From VXNE01 sp965116625 (GTDB lineage: Bacteria; Pseudomonadota; Gammaproteobacteria; Pseudomonadales; Azotimanducaceae): a DNA stretch of 64,000 nucleotides. Below the pieces are notes generated by a model. That model searched no databases. It saw nothing but the letters and a program-made list of their open reading frames with translations, and was not told the origin of the DNA. A program made the position numbers and the translations under genes. How positions within the stretch are numbered: the stretch's first letter is position 1; each line of letters opens with the position of its first letter. Of this stretch, positions 15,047-23,547 are shown piece by piece. The stretch covers positions 4,490,683 to 4,554,682 of the forward strand of contig OZ220717.1 of NCBI GenBank assembly GCA_965116625.1, read 5' to 3'.

Positions 15047-16081
15047 CTACGTCACCGCGAGCGACCCTCCCGCCGGGTTGTCGCCGCCGTCCACCGCGTA
15101 CAACTCGCAAGTCTCCGACATGCTGTTGCGGAACTGTCGCGGCAGGTCCACGGGAATGGTGATGACATCGCCAGGGCCGAGTTCGAAGTCAACGCCACCC
15201 ACGGTCACGGACAGCGAGCCTCGGTGCATGAACAGCACTTCCTCTTGGGGACGCGCGTGGACCGTAGTCTCTGATCCGGGTTGAAGCAGCACCTTGCGCA
15301 GATGGAATCCGTGGGGCCAATCGAGCTTCCCGGCACCCATTCCATCCTTCCTCGCGGTCCCGATCACCGCCACCTCCGCAACGTCGGATGCCGTCAGCAG
15401 TGACTGTTCAGCCGGTTGGAACTCGGCTCCGCTGACCACGCAACGGCGCAGTGCTTCGGTGTCCATCTGCTTGAGCCGGGCCACGTCCTCTGCCGTAGTG
15501 GGCGGCATGACCGCAGCACCCTCCGGCACCGTCTCGCCGCGGACAAGGTCCACGAGACTCCCGTCTTCCAGCAGCACCAGGCCATTGCGCTTTGCTGCCT
15601 CGAACACGTACGGCGCCCAGGTGACGCGTCCGGGGTCGTCCTCGCCAAGGACGGCGAACAGGAAGCCGACATCCTCGCCAACGTTCTCGAAGCCGCGGAA
15701 CACGTGAATCGGAACCGAGACGACATCGCCGGGTTCCAGGATGACCTCCGCAGTCTCGGCATTCTCGCCGAGGTAGAACGCCCAGCGGCCGGAGTGCACG
15801 ACAAACACTTCCGCCGTCTCGTGGCTGTGCTGCGAGTTGACGCAGTTGGGCGGCTGGCGGGCGCCACCGATGTTGAAGCCGTGGGGAATGTCGATGTGGA
15901 CGTGCTGGTCGGGGCTCTCGGAGACGCCCGGACCGATGATGGTGAAGTTCTCCTTGCCCTCGCTCCCGGGGGTGCGCGTGTCGACAAAGGCTGTCGTGCA
16001 GGGAATGAGATCCGCATAGCGGACGAGCCGAGCGCTTAGCTGATCGCGCGTCCACGAGGAAGCGGTGGAAGTGTCCGACAT
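15047..16081 (-). CDS. Bicupin (double cupin-domain) protein
   Basis: 344 residues with two cupin domains. Cupin 1 (about 75-160) shows HVHIDIPHGFN, QHSHETAEVFVVHSGRWAFY and EPGDVVSVPIHVFRGFEN; cupin 2 (about 260-335) shows ETTVHARPQEEVLFMHRGSL and LGPGDVITIPVDLPRQFRN. The first domain has the His/Glu metal-binding set (H-S-H...E...H-like); the second lacks one His (HARPQEE), so only the first may bind metal. Bicupins include gentisate dioxygenases, quercetinases and oxalate decarboxylases; it matches none closely enough to name. ATG 16081 was chosen over an upstream extension lacking cupin features. It is divergent from a symporter gene with motif copy 3 in the gap. Confidence 0.8.
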   Translation of the reverse strand: MSDTSTASSWTRDQLSARLVRYADLIPCTTAFVDTRTPGSEGKENFTIIGPGVSESPDQHVHIDIPHGFNIGGARQPPNCVNSQHSHETAEVFVVHSGRWAFYLGENAETAEVILEPGDVVSVPIHVFRGFENVGEDVGFLFAVLGEDDPGRVTWAPYVFEAAKRNGLVLLEDGSLVDLVRGETVPEGAAVMPPTTAEDVARLKQMDTEALRRCVVSGAEFQPAEQSLLTASDVAEVAVIGTARKDGMGAGKLDWPHGFHLRKVLLQPGSETTVHARPQEEVLFMHRGSLSVTVGGVDFELGPGDVITIPVDLPRQFRNSMSETCELYAVDGGDNPAGGSLAVT

Positions 16082-16109
16082 GACATCTTTCTTGATTGGA
16101 CGCCGCAAC

Positions 16110-16124
16110 GTACTTCGAATGCAA
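16110..16124 (-). promoter_or_regulatory. Shared 15-nt regulatory motif, copy 3
   Basis: On the minus strand TTGCATTCGAAGTAC (16124-16110), extended upstream by AAAC, about 30 bp before the bicupin ATG and about 90 bp before the divergent symporter. The predicted -10 (GTCCAA) is poor. The core TTCGAA is palindromic and flanked by ACTT/AAGT, as a dimeric regulator might use. Confidence 0.55.
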
Positions 16125-16216
16125 GTTTGCGTCAAGAGATGCTAGGTTTAACTCATGAGGCCCCGTGACGATGAGTAGACAGCGCACGCGGCGGCCTGCC
16201 TAAAAGGAGATTCCAG

Positions 16217-17824
16217 ATGGCCGAATTCGGCACGCTCAACTGGTCGATACTCGGCGTCTACATCGGCGGCAACCTGCTGCTGGGTTACTTCCTGAGCAAG
16301 CGGGTCACCCAGGCCGAGGACTTCTACCTCGGCCGGCGGACGATGCCCTGGTGGGTGATCGGCATCTCCGTCGTGGCGACCTACGTCAGCGCGCTGTCGT
16401 TTCTCGGCGGTCCCGCGTGGTCGTATACCGAGAACCTGGCCGTCATCGCCATCCACCTCAACTACCCGATCGTGATCTTCATCGTGATCACGATCTTCCT
16501 GCCGTTCTTTTTCTCGAGCGGCGTCGCCTCGATCTACGAGTACCAGGAGCGCCGCTTCGGACCCGCGGCGCGGTCGGTCATGTCGGGGGTGTTCCTCGTC
16601 TCGCAGGGGTTGACCTCGGCGGCGATCCTGTACGCCACGGCTCTGGTCATCCAGTTCATCACCGGCATCGACGTGATGTACGCGATCCTGATCGTCACCG
16701 CCGTCGCGCTCGTCTACACCATGATGGGCGGCATCGCCGCGGTGATCTGGACGGACGTGATCCAGGCCGCCGTGCTGTTCGTCGGCGCCATGATCATCCT
16801 GGTGGCGCTGGTCGGCGATCTGCCGACGCCAATGGTCGAGATGCTGCGGGACCTCGAGGCCCAGGGGAAGACCACGGCACTCGACTTTTCCTTCGACTTC
16901 ACGAAGGAAGCCACGATCTGGTCGGGGATCATCGCGATGACACTGTTCCACACCACCGTCTACGGCGCCAACCAGATGATGGTGCAGCGGACGCTGGCCG
17001 CGAAGAACATCGGCGACGCCAAGAAGTCGTACCTCCTGATGGGGTTCGCGGCGTTCTTCATCTACTTCCTGTTCATGCTCCTCGGCACGCTGTTCTACGG
17101 CTACTACGAGGGCCGCGCGTTCGAGAACGGCAACACGATCATTCTCCAGTTCGCCTCCGAACTCGCCCTGCCCGGCCTCATGGGCATCATCGCCGCCGCC
17201 GTCATCGCCGCCGCCATGTCGAGCCTCGACTCGTCGCTCAACTCCATGGCCACCGTTTCCACCATCGACTTCTACCAGCGGTATTTCCGCCGCGACGCCG
17301 ACAGTTGGCACTACCTGAGGGTAACGCGCGGTTTCACCGTGCTGTGGGCCGCCGCGATCATCATTCCGGCGATCCTCTACGCCCAGAGCGAGGGCTCCAT
17401 CCTGCAGACGCTGAGCCGCGTCGGTTCCTACTTCGTCGGCGCGAAGCTCAGCATGTATGGGCTGGGGTTCTTCTCCAAGCACGCCACGGAGCGGGGTGTG
17501 CTGGTCGGCGTGGTCATCGGCTTCGTCGTCATCTGGGCGGTCGCCAGCCAGACCGACATCGCCTGGCCGTGGTACTGCCTGATCGGCGGCAGCGTCAACA
17601 TCGTCGTGTCGATCGCCGCGAGCCTGCTGCTCGACGGCAAGCAGGCGGACTACTCGCCGTACACCGTGCGCGGCCAGATTCGCCAGTTCGAAGAGGAAGG
17701 ACGGCCGATGAAGGAAGGCAACTGGTACGTCGTGCCGGGCAAGATCGACCCTGTCGCCTATGCCCTGCTCGGCTTCTTCGTGCTGACGATACTGTTCCTG
17801 CTGGGGTGGGACCTGGTGATCTAA
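16217..17824 (+). CDS. Sodium:solute symporter (SSS family), paralogue of 4223-5830
   Basis: 535 residues, the same length as the 4223-5830 symporter and highly similar throughout: LLLGYFLSKRVTQAEDFYLG, RRTMPWWVIGISVVATYVSA, GGIAAVIWTDVIQAAVLFVG, VYGANQMMVQRTLAAKNIGD and AAAMSSLDSSLNSMATV. About 14 membrane segments are visible. AAAAGGAGA lies at good distance before the ATG. The residues lining helices 2 and 8 are nearly the same in both proteins, so both may carry related substrates. The gene is divergent from the bicupin gene. No terminator is seen after it. Confidence 0.9.
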   Translation: MAEFGTLNWSILGVYIGGNLLLGYFLSKRVTQAEDFYLGRRTMPWWVIGISVVATYVSALSFLGGPAWSYTENLAVIAIHLNYPIVIFIVITIFLPFFFSSGVASIYEYQERRFGPAARSVMSGVFLVSQGLTSAAILYATALVIQFITGIDVMYAILIVTAVALVYTMMGGIAAVIWTDVIQAAVLFVGAMIILVALVGDLPTPMVEMLRDLEAQGKTTALDFSFDFTKEATIWSGIIAMTLFHTTVYGANQMMVQRTLAAKNIGDAKKSYLLMGFAAFFIYFLFMLLGTLFYGYYEGRAFENGNTIILQFASELALPGLMGIIAAAVIAAAMSSLDSSLNSMATVSTIDFYQRYFRRDADSWHYLRVTRGFTVLWAAAIIIPAILYAQSEGSILQTLSRVGSYFVGAKLSMYGLGFFSKHATERGVLVGVVIGFVVIWAVASQTDIAWPWYCLIGGSVNIVVSIAASLLLDGKQADYSPYTVRGQIRQFEEEGRPMKEGNWYVVPGKIDPVAYALLGFFVLTILFLLGWDLVI

Positions 17825-17891
17825 CTCGCCAGAAATCGACCGAAGCCGAAGGACTTACTTCCGCTCCGCTAGAGTTGATCCATCGACGAAG

Positions 17892-18206
17892 CTACTGGTT
17901 GGCAGCCTCGGACGACCGCGATGCCAGCCAGCGCTTCAACGACGGTTGACTCTCTCCCGAAGCGCGTCCCGCCAGCAGACCTTCCAGACTGACGTCTTCA
18001 TCCAGTTCCGACCAGTGGATTCCATGTCCTGCGTCGATGATCCGCCAGTCCGCACGTTCGTCCTCGGTCGCGTAGGCCAACCGCGGATACCATCCCGTCG
18101 GCACTGACAACGTCCTGCCGTCGCTAAGTTCCACGCGCAGCGTCTCTTCCGAGACCGACACGTCCCGCACCTCCGGCATTCGCAACTCATGCACCGAAAT
18201 AGTCAT
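17892..18206 (-). CDS. DUF2442 protein (pairs with DUF4160)
   Basis: 104 residues with the DUF2442 core: VRDVSVSEETLRVELSDGRT, LSVPTGWYPRLAYATEDERA, then W-RIIDAGHGIHWSELDEDV-S-EGLLAG. DUF2442 proteins are small and commonly encoded directly after DUF4160 proteins, as here (20-bp overlap). The pair behaves genomically like a toxin-antitoxin or addiction module, but neither function is established. The last 30 residues are a variable tail. Confidence 0.82.
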   Translation of the reverse strand: MTISVHELRMPEVRDVSVSEETLRVELSDGRTLSVPTGWYPRLAYATEDERADWRIIDAGHGIHWSELDEDVSLEGLLAGRASGESQPSLKRWLASRSSEAANQ

Positions 18207-18423
18207 CCCACGCCTCTATGATCCGTTCACGATGCTCGCGCACCAATCTGGTAATCCGAAGGATCTCCGCCCGTGCGAAGCCTCCGCTGCGCTGCACTCT
18301 CACCGGGTCCACCCAGAACTTCGCCACGTCCCCGTCACGCTCCACATGCACATGTACAGGCTCGTCCACATCGTTCGAATAGAAATAGAAGCGGTACGGG
18401 CCGTGCCTCAGAACGGTGGGCAT
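18187..18423 (-). CDS. DUF4160 protein (pairs with DUF2442)
   Basis: 78 residues matching DUF4160: PTVLRHGPYRFYFYSNDVDE, then PVHVHVERDGDVAKFWVDPV, a helix with RAEILRITRLVREHRERI and a final EAWDDYFG. The gene overlaps the DUF2442 start, so the two are co-translated. The family is widespread on mobile or unstable regions. The role here is inferred only by association. Confidence 0.85.
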   Translation of the reverse strand: MPTVLRHGPYRFYFYSNDVDEPVHVHVERDGDVAKFWVDPVRVQRSGGFARAEILRITRLVREHRERIIEAWDDYFGA

Positions 18424-18599
18424 CAGCGGCTCGAATCGTGGCCATCTCGTCTCGCCATCCTACTCCTCCTACCCCAAAATTGTGACCCCTTTCCGGCGTC
18501 GTCGCGCCCGGGACGAACTTCCCGGAGTAATTTGCCGGCCCACCCAGCAGTGCCGTTCTGCTTCTCTAAGTCAATGATTTTCCTCGACCGCCCCGAATC

Positions 18600-18670
18600 C
18601 ACAGTCTCGTCATCTCGGCGATCGCCCAAGACACCAGCGCCCCAAAGAGGCGACGGATTTCGTGGCGCTA
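18600..18670 (-). repeat. Family A interspersed repeat, copy 4 (partial)
   Basis: From the TAG stop of the sulfotransferase gene (minus strand): TAGCGCCACGAAATCCGTCG, hairpin CGCCTC-TTTG-GGGCG, then CTGGTGTCTTGGGCGATCG. The first 25 bases agree with the other copies; the rest diverges, and the terminal hairpin is absent. Confidence 0.55.
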
Positions 18671-20530
18671 AGCCGCGTCCCCAAGCGCTTCGATCAGCGG
18701 CCCGAGGTGCTTCTCATAGTGCTTCCACGCCGCCACCGACTCGGTGTAGATCGGTCGCCGGACCTGGCTCGCGCTCGGGGTCTTTACTAGCCGCTCGGTC
18801 TCGTGGAAGGCCAGCACTTCCGGCTCGAAAGGCAGGTCGAGGAAGTCCAGCATGCGCCGGCTCTGCCCCTCGACGTCCGCCACCACGTCCTCGTAGCGCA
18901 CCGTGAGGATGCGCCCCGGGAGCAGCGACTTCCAGCGTTCGACGAGGTCAAGGTGGCGGCGGTAGTACTGGCCCAACGCGGTCAGCGAGTGCGCGTAGGT
19001 CTGTTTCTCGTCGAACGGGATCCGGTGAATGGCCCAGCAGTTGGCGACGGCGGCGCGGCGGCAGTAGATGAAGCGCGCCCGCGGCAGGGCGATGGCCAGC
19101 AGGCCGATGTACTGGAAGTTGAGCGGCGTCTTGTCGACCACGTAACGGGCCTCGAGATTGTCCGGCGCATGCCCTGCGATGTAGTACTCGCCGAGTTCGC
19201 GGAACGACGACGGGTCCAGGAGATCCATGTTGTCCGGGAACTTCTGCCCGGTCATGTCCCGAACCCGGTGTGCCATGTCGTAGGCGAAACTCAGCTCTCC
19301 CGCGCCCGCCACGGCGCTGTGCGTCGCGAGGATCTGTTCGGTCAGACTGGTGCCGGAGCGGGGCATTCCGACCACGAAGACCATGTGCCCGTCCTGGCAG
19401 CCCGCGTCGAATCCAACCCGCGCCGCCGCCGCTTTGGCGCAGTTGTAGAGTCCGTCGATGTAGTCCGCGGTCTCCGCATCGTCGTAGGGTCGCATCTCCG
19501 CCTTCACGCCATTGCCCTGCGCGAGGTACCCGTAGGCCCCGTCGTACTCGCCGCGCTGTTCGAGCGCCCGGGCCAGCCCAAAGGCCAGGTACATGCGGTC
19601 ATTGCGCGAGAGGTCGCCTTCTTGCCACGCGGAGCGCATGGCGGACAGTTCGGCGTCGGTTCCGGTGCGGCCGTTGATCTGCGCAAGCTGGTAGTGTGCG
19701 ATCCCCATCCTGGGTGCTGAGTCGATCGCCGACTGGAAGTGCCGCGCCGCGTTCGACCGGTCACCCATCTGTTCGTGCAGCACGCCCATCACGTGATGTG
19801 CCTCGGGATGGCGGGGTTCCATCGCGAGGACCTTGTCCAGGGTCGCGAACGCGTCCTCGGGGGCCTCCATGTCGCGCTGCACGCGGGCCATGTTGATCAT
19901 GGCGGCGGCGTACTTCGGGCTGAGCGCGGTGGCTTTCTGGTAGTGCGTGAGGGCGTCCGCGTATTTTGCCTGCTTGAGCAGGATGTCGCCCTTGTTGTTC
20001 CAGGCCTGCGCGAGTTCCGGGTCGAGTTGCAGCGCCCGGTTGACGGCCTGGAGGCCGCGCTCCAGACGATCCGATTCGTTCATCGCAGCGGACAGGTTGC
20101 TCCAGCACTCGGCGAACGCGGGCTGCAGCTTGAGGGCGCGCTCGTACGCCCGGGCCGCTTCCCGAGGCTGCTCGACGAGGCGCAGCACGTTGCCCAGGTT
20201 GTTGAAGACCACGGGATTGCGGGGATCCAGCCGAACGGACTCACTGAAGTGGCGGATGGCATCCTTCGGCTTCCCCGTGTCCTTGTACGCAAGGCCAATG
20301 TTCGCGTGCGCCTGCGGGTCGCTGGCGTCGACGGCCAGCGCCTTCTTGATGAACGCGATGGCCTCCCTCGGCCGTCCCGCGTTGACGCAGAGCATGCCGA
20401 GGAGGTTGAGCGCATGGACGTTGCGGGGGTCGCGGCGAAGCACGCCCCGGTAGCGCTTCTCCGCCTTGTCGAGATTCCCGGCCTGCTGTGCCTGGTATCC
20501 CGCCTCCAGCGCGCGGATGATCGATTCCAT
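18668..20530 (-). CDS. TPR-repeat sulfotransferase
   Basis: 620 residues. Residues 1 to about 330 consist of eight or more tetratricopeptide repeats (for example NVHALNLLGMLCVNAGRPRE, AHANIGLAYKDTGKPKDAIR, FNNLGNVLRLVEQPREAARA). The C-terminal part is a PAPS-dependent sulfotransferase, with the 5'-phosphosulfate loop MPRSGTSLTEQILATH near residue 385 and a PAPS 3'-phosphate-type block DPVANCWAIHRIPF-like (AAVANCWAIHRIPFDEKQTY). Such fusions are common in marine and host-associated proteobacteria, where they may sulfate polysaccharides, proteins or metabolites. A type I sulfatase gene lies about 4 kb away. Transcription would run from the TonB-receptor side, but a terminator separates them. 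Confidence 0.9.
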   Translation of the reverse strand: MESIIRALEAGYQAQQAGNLDKAEKRYRGVLRRDPRNVHALNLLGMLCVNAGRPREAIAFIKKALAVDASDPQAHANIGLAYKDTGKPKDAIRHFSESVRLDPRNPVVFNNLGNVLRLVEQPREAARAYERALKLQPAFAECWSNLSAAMNESDRLERGLQAVNRALQLDPELAQAWNNKGDILLKQAKYADALTHYQKATALSPKYAAAMINMARVQRDMEAPEDAFATLDKVLAMEPRHPEAHHVMGVLHEQMGDRSNAARHFQSAIDSAPRMGIAHYQLAQINGRTGTDAELSAMRSAWQEGDLSRNDRMYLAFGLARALEQRGEYDGAYGYLAQGNGVKAEMRPYDDAETADYIDGLYNCAKAAAARVGFDAGCQDGHMVFVVGMPRSGTSLTEQILATHSAVAGAGELSFAYDMAHRVRDMTGQKFPDNMDLLDPSSFRELGEYYIAGHAPDNLEARYVVDKTPLNFQYIGLLAIALPRARFIYCRRAAVANCWAIHRIPFDEKQTYAHSLTALGQYYRRHLDLVERWKSLLPGRILTVRYEDVVADVEGQSRRMLDFLDLPFEPEVLAFHETERLVKTPSASQVRRPIYTESVAAWKHYEKHLGPLIEALGDAA

Positions 20531-20598
20531 GGCGTCTATGTAACCCGGTTTCGCCGGAACGTGCTACCCGGCCGGAAACACCTCCAGCGAGGGCCGAC

Positions 20599-20630
20599 AA
20601 AAAAGCCCCGGCGAGCGGGGCTTTTCTGTT
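20599..20630 (-). terminator. Rho-independent terminator of the TonB receptor gene
   Basis: AAAAGCCCC (20601-20609) and GGGGCTTTT (20617-20625) form a strong stem. On the minus strand it is followed by a TTTTTTG tract, 40 bp after the receptor stop. The A-tract on the other side makes it potentially bidirectional. Confidence 0.88.
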
Positions 20631-20667
20631 CCTGTTCCACGCCGACCGGTCGGTCGGCAGGGCGCGG

Positions 20668-23202
20668 TCAGAAGTTCCAGGCCACGCGCAGGCCCATGGT
20701 GCGCGGATTCTTGAAGTCCGCCACCGCACGGCCCTGGCTGTACTGGTCGCCGCCGATCTGCACTTCCGCGTCCGTGGCGTTCTTGACGAAAGCCTGGACG
20801 GTCACCGGGGAATCGCTGCGCGTCCAGTTGGCGCGCAGGTCCACCATCGTGTACGCATCCTGGTGCGTAAAGAAGTACTCGATGTTGGTGGTCTTGTAGC
20901 TGGCCGAACGGTACAGGTAGACGCCAGGTTCGAACCGGCCCATGTTGCCGAGGTCGAACGCGTAGGTCACATCCACAGCGAGGGTGTAGCTCGGCGAGAA
21001 CCGTGCGTCCTTGCCGTCGAGCACGTAGACCTGCGAGCAGGTGTGGTTGCACGGCGTGGTGGTCACGATCTGCTGGTCGCCGCCGCTGCGGAACACGCGG
21101 TTCAGGACGGAGCGGCCGAATTTCTCAAGCTCCGAGTCGTTGAGCGCCAGACCGCCCCTGATGCTCAGGTCCTCGTTGGGCATCCAGTTCACCTCGACTT
21201 CCAGTCCCCTGGAGGTCATGGATCCGCCCACGTTTCCGACCGCGACGATCGTCTGACCCTGCGCCACGAATGACGACGTGGTCAGTCCGGCGTAGCTGCT
21301 CTGGTACGCCGCGAGGTTCAGCACCATGGCGCCGTCGAGCAGCCTGTTCTTCATCCCGATTTCGTAGGTGTCCACCTCGTTCGGATCCGTCAGTTCGGTC
21401 GATCCGCCGCCCTCGATGGCCCCGGCGATGTAGCCGGTCGCCGCTGAGGCATACAGCAGAATCTCGTTGCTGACGTCGTACTGCACCGACGCTCTCCAGT
21501 CGATGTTGGATGCCTTGCCGGTCTGTCGGCCTTCGGCGCTCGCCTCGGTCGCGACAAATACCGGCCACGAAGCGAACCGGCTGCCCGGGTCGTCGAGATG
21601 CGCGTCTGTATAGCCCGGGGCATTGCCGTGAACGCTGGGGCCCCAGTCGACGTACTTGTTGAAGAAGTTCCGCTCGTCCGTCGATCGCCGCACGCCGGCC
21701 GTGACGCGCAAACGGTCCGTCAGCGAGTATTCGGCCTGGCCGTAAATGGCCGTCGACTTGGTGCCGCCGTTGCCCTGGTACAGCCAGTGGCCCCAGGTCA
21801 CGTTCTGCGGCGCGGCCGCGTCCGTATAGCCCCACACGAACTCGCTGCTGGTGTCGCCGTCGCCCGAGTCGTCGTAGGAGAAGTAGCCCAGTGTCCACAG
21901 CAACCGCCCCTCGCCGAGGTACGTCAGGTTGATGTCGGCCTGGGTGGCGTCGGAATTCACGCGCTGGCCCGCGGCGAGACCGCAGGACGGCCCGCCCCAG
22001 CACTGCGCCCAGTAGGACCGCCCGGTGGATGTCGGCGGCGTGACTCCCGCGTTGCGCTGGGCCCAGCCCGTCGGGTTGGGCGAGAAGTCCGAATCGGTAA
22101 GCCGGAACTCCTCGTAGTCGAAGCTGCCCATATTGGCGCGGAGCGTGACGGGCCCCATCTCCCAGTTGACGAGCACGCTGAACGACGTCTCGTCGATCTT
22201 TCGCATCGGCGTGAAGTCACTGCTGATCCGGTGGATGCCCGGCGTTACGGAAGCAGCGGGATCCTCTCCGAAGGTCCCCGCCTGGTTGCGCCCGCCGCTT
22301 CCCGGCCAACTGTCGTTCTCCGTCCCCGGGATCCGGCCCTGGCGAGGCTGCATGACGCCGTTGATACCGTCGGTCAGACCGGTCGTCGGGTTGACGGGAA
22401 TGCCGAGAATGACGCCCGCATAGTCGGCATTGCCGTTGGAGTCGTCCTTCCAATAGGTGGTCGAGAAGGTGACGTCGAAGGTCGCGGTCAGGTCAACGCG
22501 CAACTGCGCGCGGGCGTAGACGCTGTCGTCGTCCCGCATGCCGCCCTCATCGTTGAAGACATTCTCGATCAGGGGGTCGCGGAACGTATCGCTGCCCGTG
22601 ACCCTGAACGCCACCGCCTCGCCGAGCGGGACATTCACGAACCCTTCGAGGCGACGATACGAGTAGTCGCCAACCGTGGCGCCGCCGCCCCAGTCGAAAC
22701 CGGTTGCGTCGGGCTTGCGCGCGATGATGTTCGCCAGGCCGCCGAAGGTGTTGCGCCCGAACAGCGTGCCTTGCGGTCCGCGCAGCAGTTCCACCCGCTC
22801 GACGTCGAGCCAGCTCGCGAGGCCCTGACCGTACCGGGGACGATACAGGCCGTCGACGTAGATCGGCACTGCGACATCGTTCGTGCCCGCCGTTCCGGCA
22901 CCACGGATGATGATGGACGGGTCGGCACCGACGTACCTGATCTTCAGTCCCGGGACGACCTTGTCCAGGTCGAGCACGTTGGTCATCTGCAGTTCGTTGA
23001 TTAACTCGTTGTTGACGACGGTCACGGCCACCGGCAAATCCGACACGGCCGCCTCACGTTTGGTCGCCGTAACTATGACCTCTTCAATGACGTTTCCGGC
23101 CGCGCCCTCGGCTGCCCATGCTGGCGTCGCCAGGACCGCCCCGATGGCCGCGGTAAGCGCCGTGACCTGGAACGTCGGTTTCTCTCCGTTTGTTCTCTTC
23201 AT
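20668..23202 (-). CDS. TonB-dependent outer-membrane receptor
   Basis: 844 residues. A signal peptide ends near ATPAWAAEG (about residue 32), followed by the TonB-box-like IEEVIVTATKRE (about 39-50). The plug domain contains DLDKVVPGLKIRYVG, DPSIIIRGAGTAG and VELLRGPQGTLFGRNTFGG, and the 22-strand barrel ends in GLRVAWNF, with the terminal aromatic expected of a barrel strand. It transports a large or scarce ligand with proton-motive energy from TonB-ExbBD. The plug and barrel resemble the broad FecA/SusC-like environmental class without a definable ligand. Transcription probably starts from the promoter at 23272-23300, which carries the shared regulon motif, so it may import the regulon's substrate. 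Confidence 0.92.
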   Translation of the reverse strand: MKRTNGEKPTFQVTALTAAIGAVLATPAWAAEGAAGNVIEEVIVTATKREAAVSDLPVAVTVVNNELINELQMTNVLDLDKVVPGLKIRYVGADPSIIIRGAGTAGTNDVAVPIYVDGLYRPRYGQGLASWLDVERVELLRGPQGTLFGRNTFGGLANIIARKPDATGFDWGGGATVGDYSYRRLEGFVNVPLGEAVAFRVTGSDTFRDPLIENVFNDEGGMRDDDSVYARAQLRVDLTATFDVTFSTTYWKDDSNGNADYAGVILGIPVNPTTGLTDGINGVMQPRQGRIPGTENDSWPGSGGRNQAGTFGEDPAASVTPGIHRISSDFTPMRKIDETSFSVLVNWEMGPVTLRANMGSFDYEEFRLTDSDFSPNPTGWAQRNAGVTPPTSTGRSYWAQCWGGPSCGLAAGQRVNSDATQADINLTYLGEGRLLWTLGYFSYDDSGDGDTSSEFVWGYTDAAAPQNVTWGHWLYQGNGGTKSTAIYGQAEYSLTDRLRVTAGVRRSTDERNFFNKYVDWGPSVHGNAPGYTDAHLDDPGSRFASWPVFVATEASAEGRQTGKASNIDWRASVQYDVSNEILLYASAATGYIAGAIEGGGSTELTDPNEVDTYEIGMKNRLLDGAMVLNLAAYQSSYAGLTTSSFVAQGQTIVAVGNVGGSMTSRGLEVEVNWMPNEDLSIRGGLALNDSELEKFGRSVLNRVFRSGGDQQIVTTTPCNHTCSQVYVLDGKDARFSPSYTLAVDVTYAFDLGNMGRFEPGVYLYRSASYKTTNIEYFFTHQDAYTMVDLRANWTRSDSPVTVQAFVKNATDAEVQIGGDQYSQGRAVADFKNPRTMGLRVAWNF

Positions 23203-23547
23203 CGATCAATCTTCCCTGGAATTCACACTGGGGGGCACCTCTGCCGCCCCACCGATGGATTTCGAGCGGCAAGTATACGCTCACCGTACTGCGAATGTAA
23301 GTTTTCGGGACGTGCGCGAGCGCTGCGGGAAAAGATCCATGAAATCAATAAATAATATTTAATATCAATATGTTATGAAGTATTCTATCTATTCTCCGCC
23401 GAAGGCGAATCGCGGATGCATGTCGTGTGAAACGGATCTTTGGGGTCTTTGTGCAGCCGTGTAGTGACTTCGGAGTACTTTGCCTGCGATAGCCCCGGGG
23501 GATTGCTCGTGTGCCGAACGGGGGCACGCCCTGGCATGGATCGGTCG
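23203..23547. other. 345-bp intergenic region with TonB-receptor promoter and an AT-rich island
   Basis: The gap between the receptor start and the hydrolase stop holds the promoter described separately. It also holds a strikingly AT-rich patch (about 23339-23395, around AATAATATTTAATATCAATA) in an otherwise GC-rich region. No gene was found there. The patch may be a regulator-binding or bending region, or a scar of an insertion. Confidence 0.5.
23272..23300 (-). promoter_or_regulatory. TonB-receptor promoter with shared 15-nt motif, copy 4
   Basis: Minus strand: -35 TTACAT (23300-23295), a 17-nt spacer and -10 TATACT (23277-23272), a strong sigma70 match about 65 nt upstream of the receptor ATG. 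The -35 and part of the spacer are TTACATTCGCAGTAC (23300-23286), the fourth copy of the shared motif. A regulator bound there would compete with RNA polymerase. Confidence 0.75.

Noticed and set aside
18423..18629. A 68-codon minus-strand frame upstream of DUF4160
   Set aside because: Low complexity, no domain; it reads through the gap containing a family A repeat.
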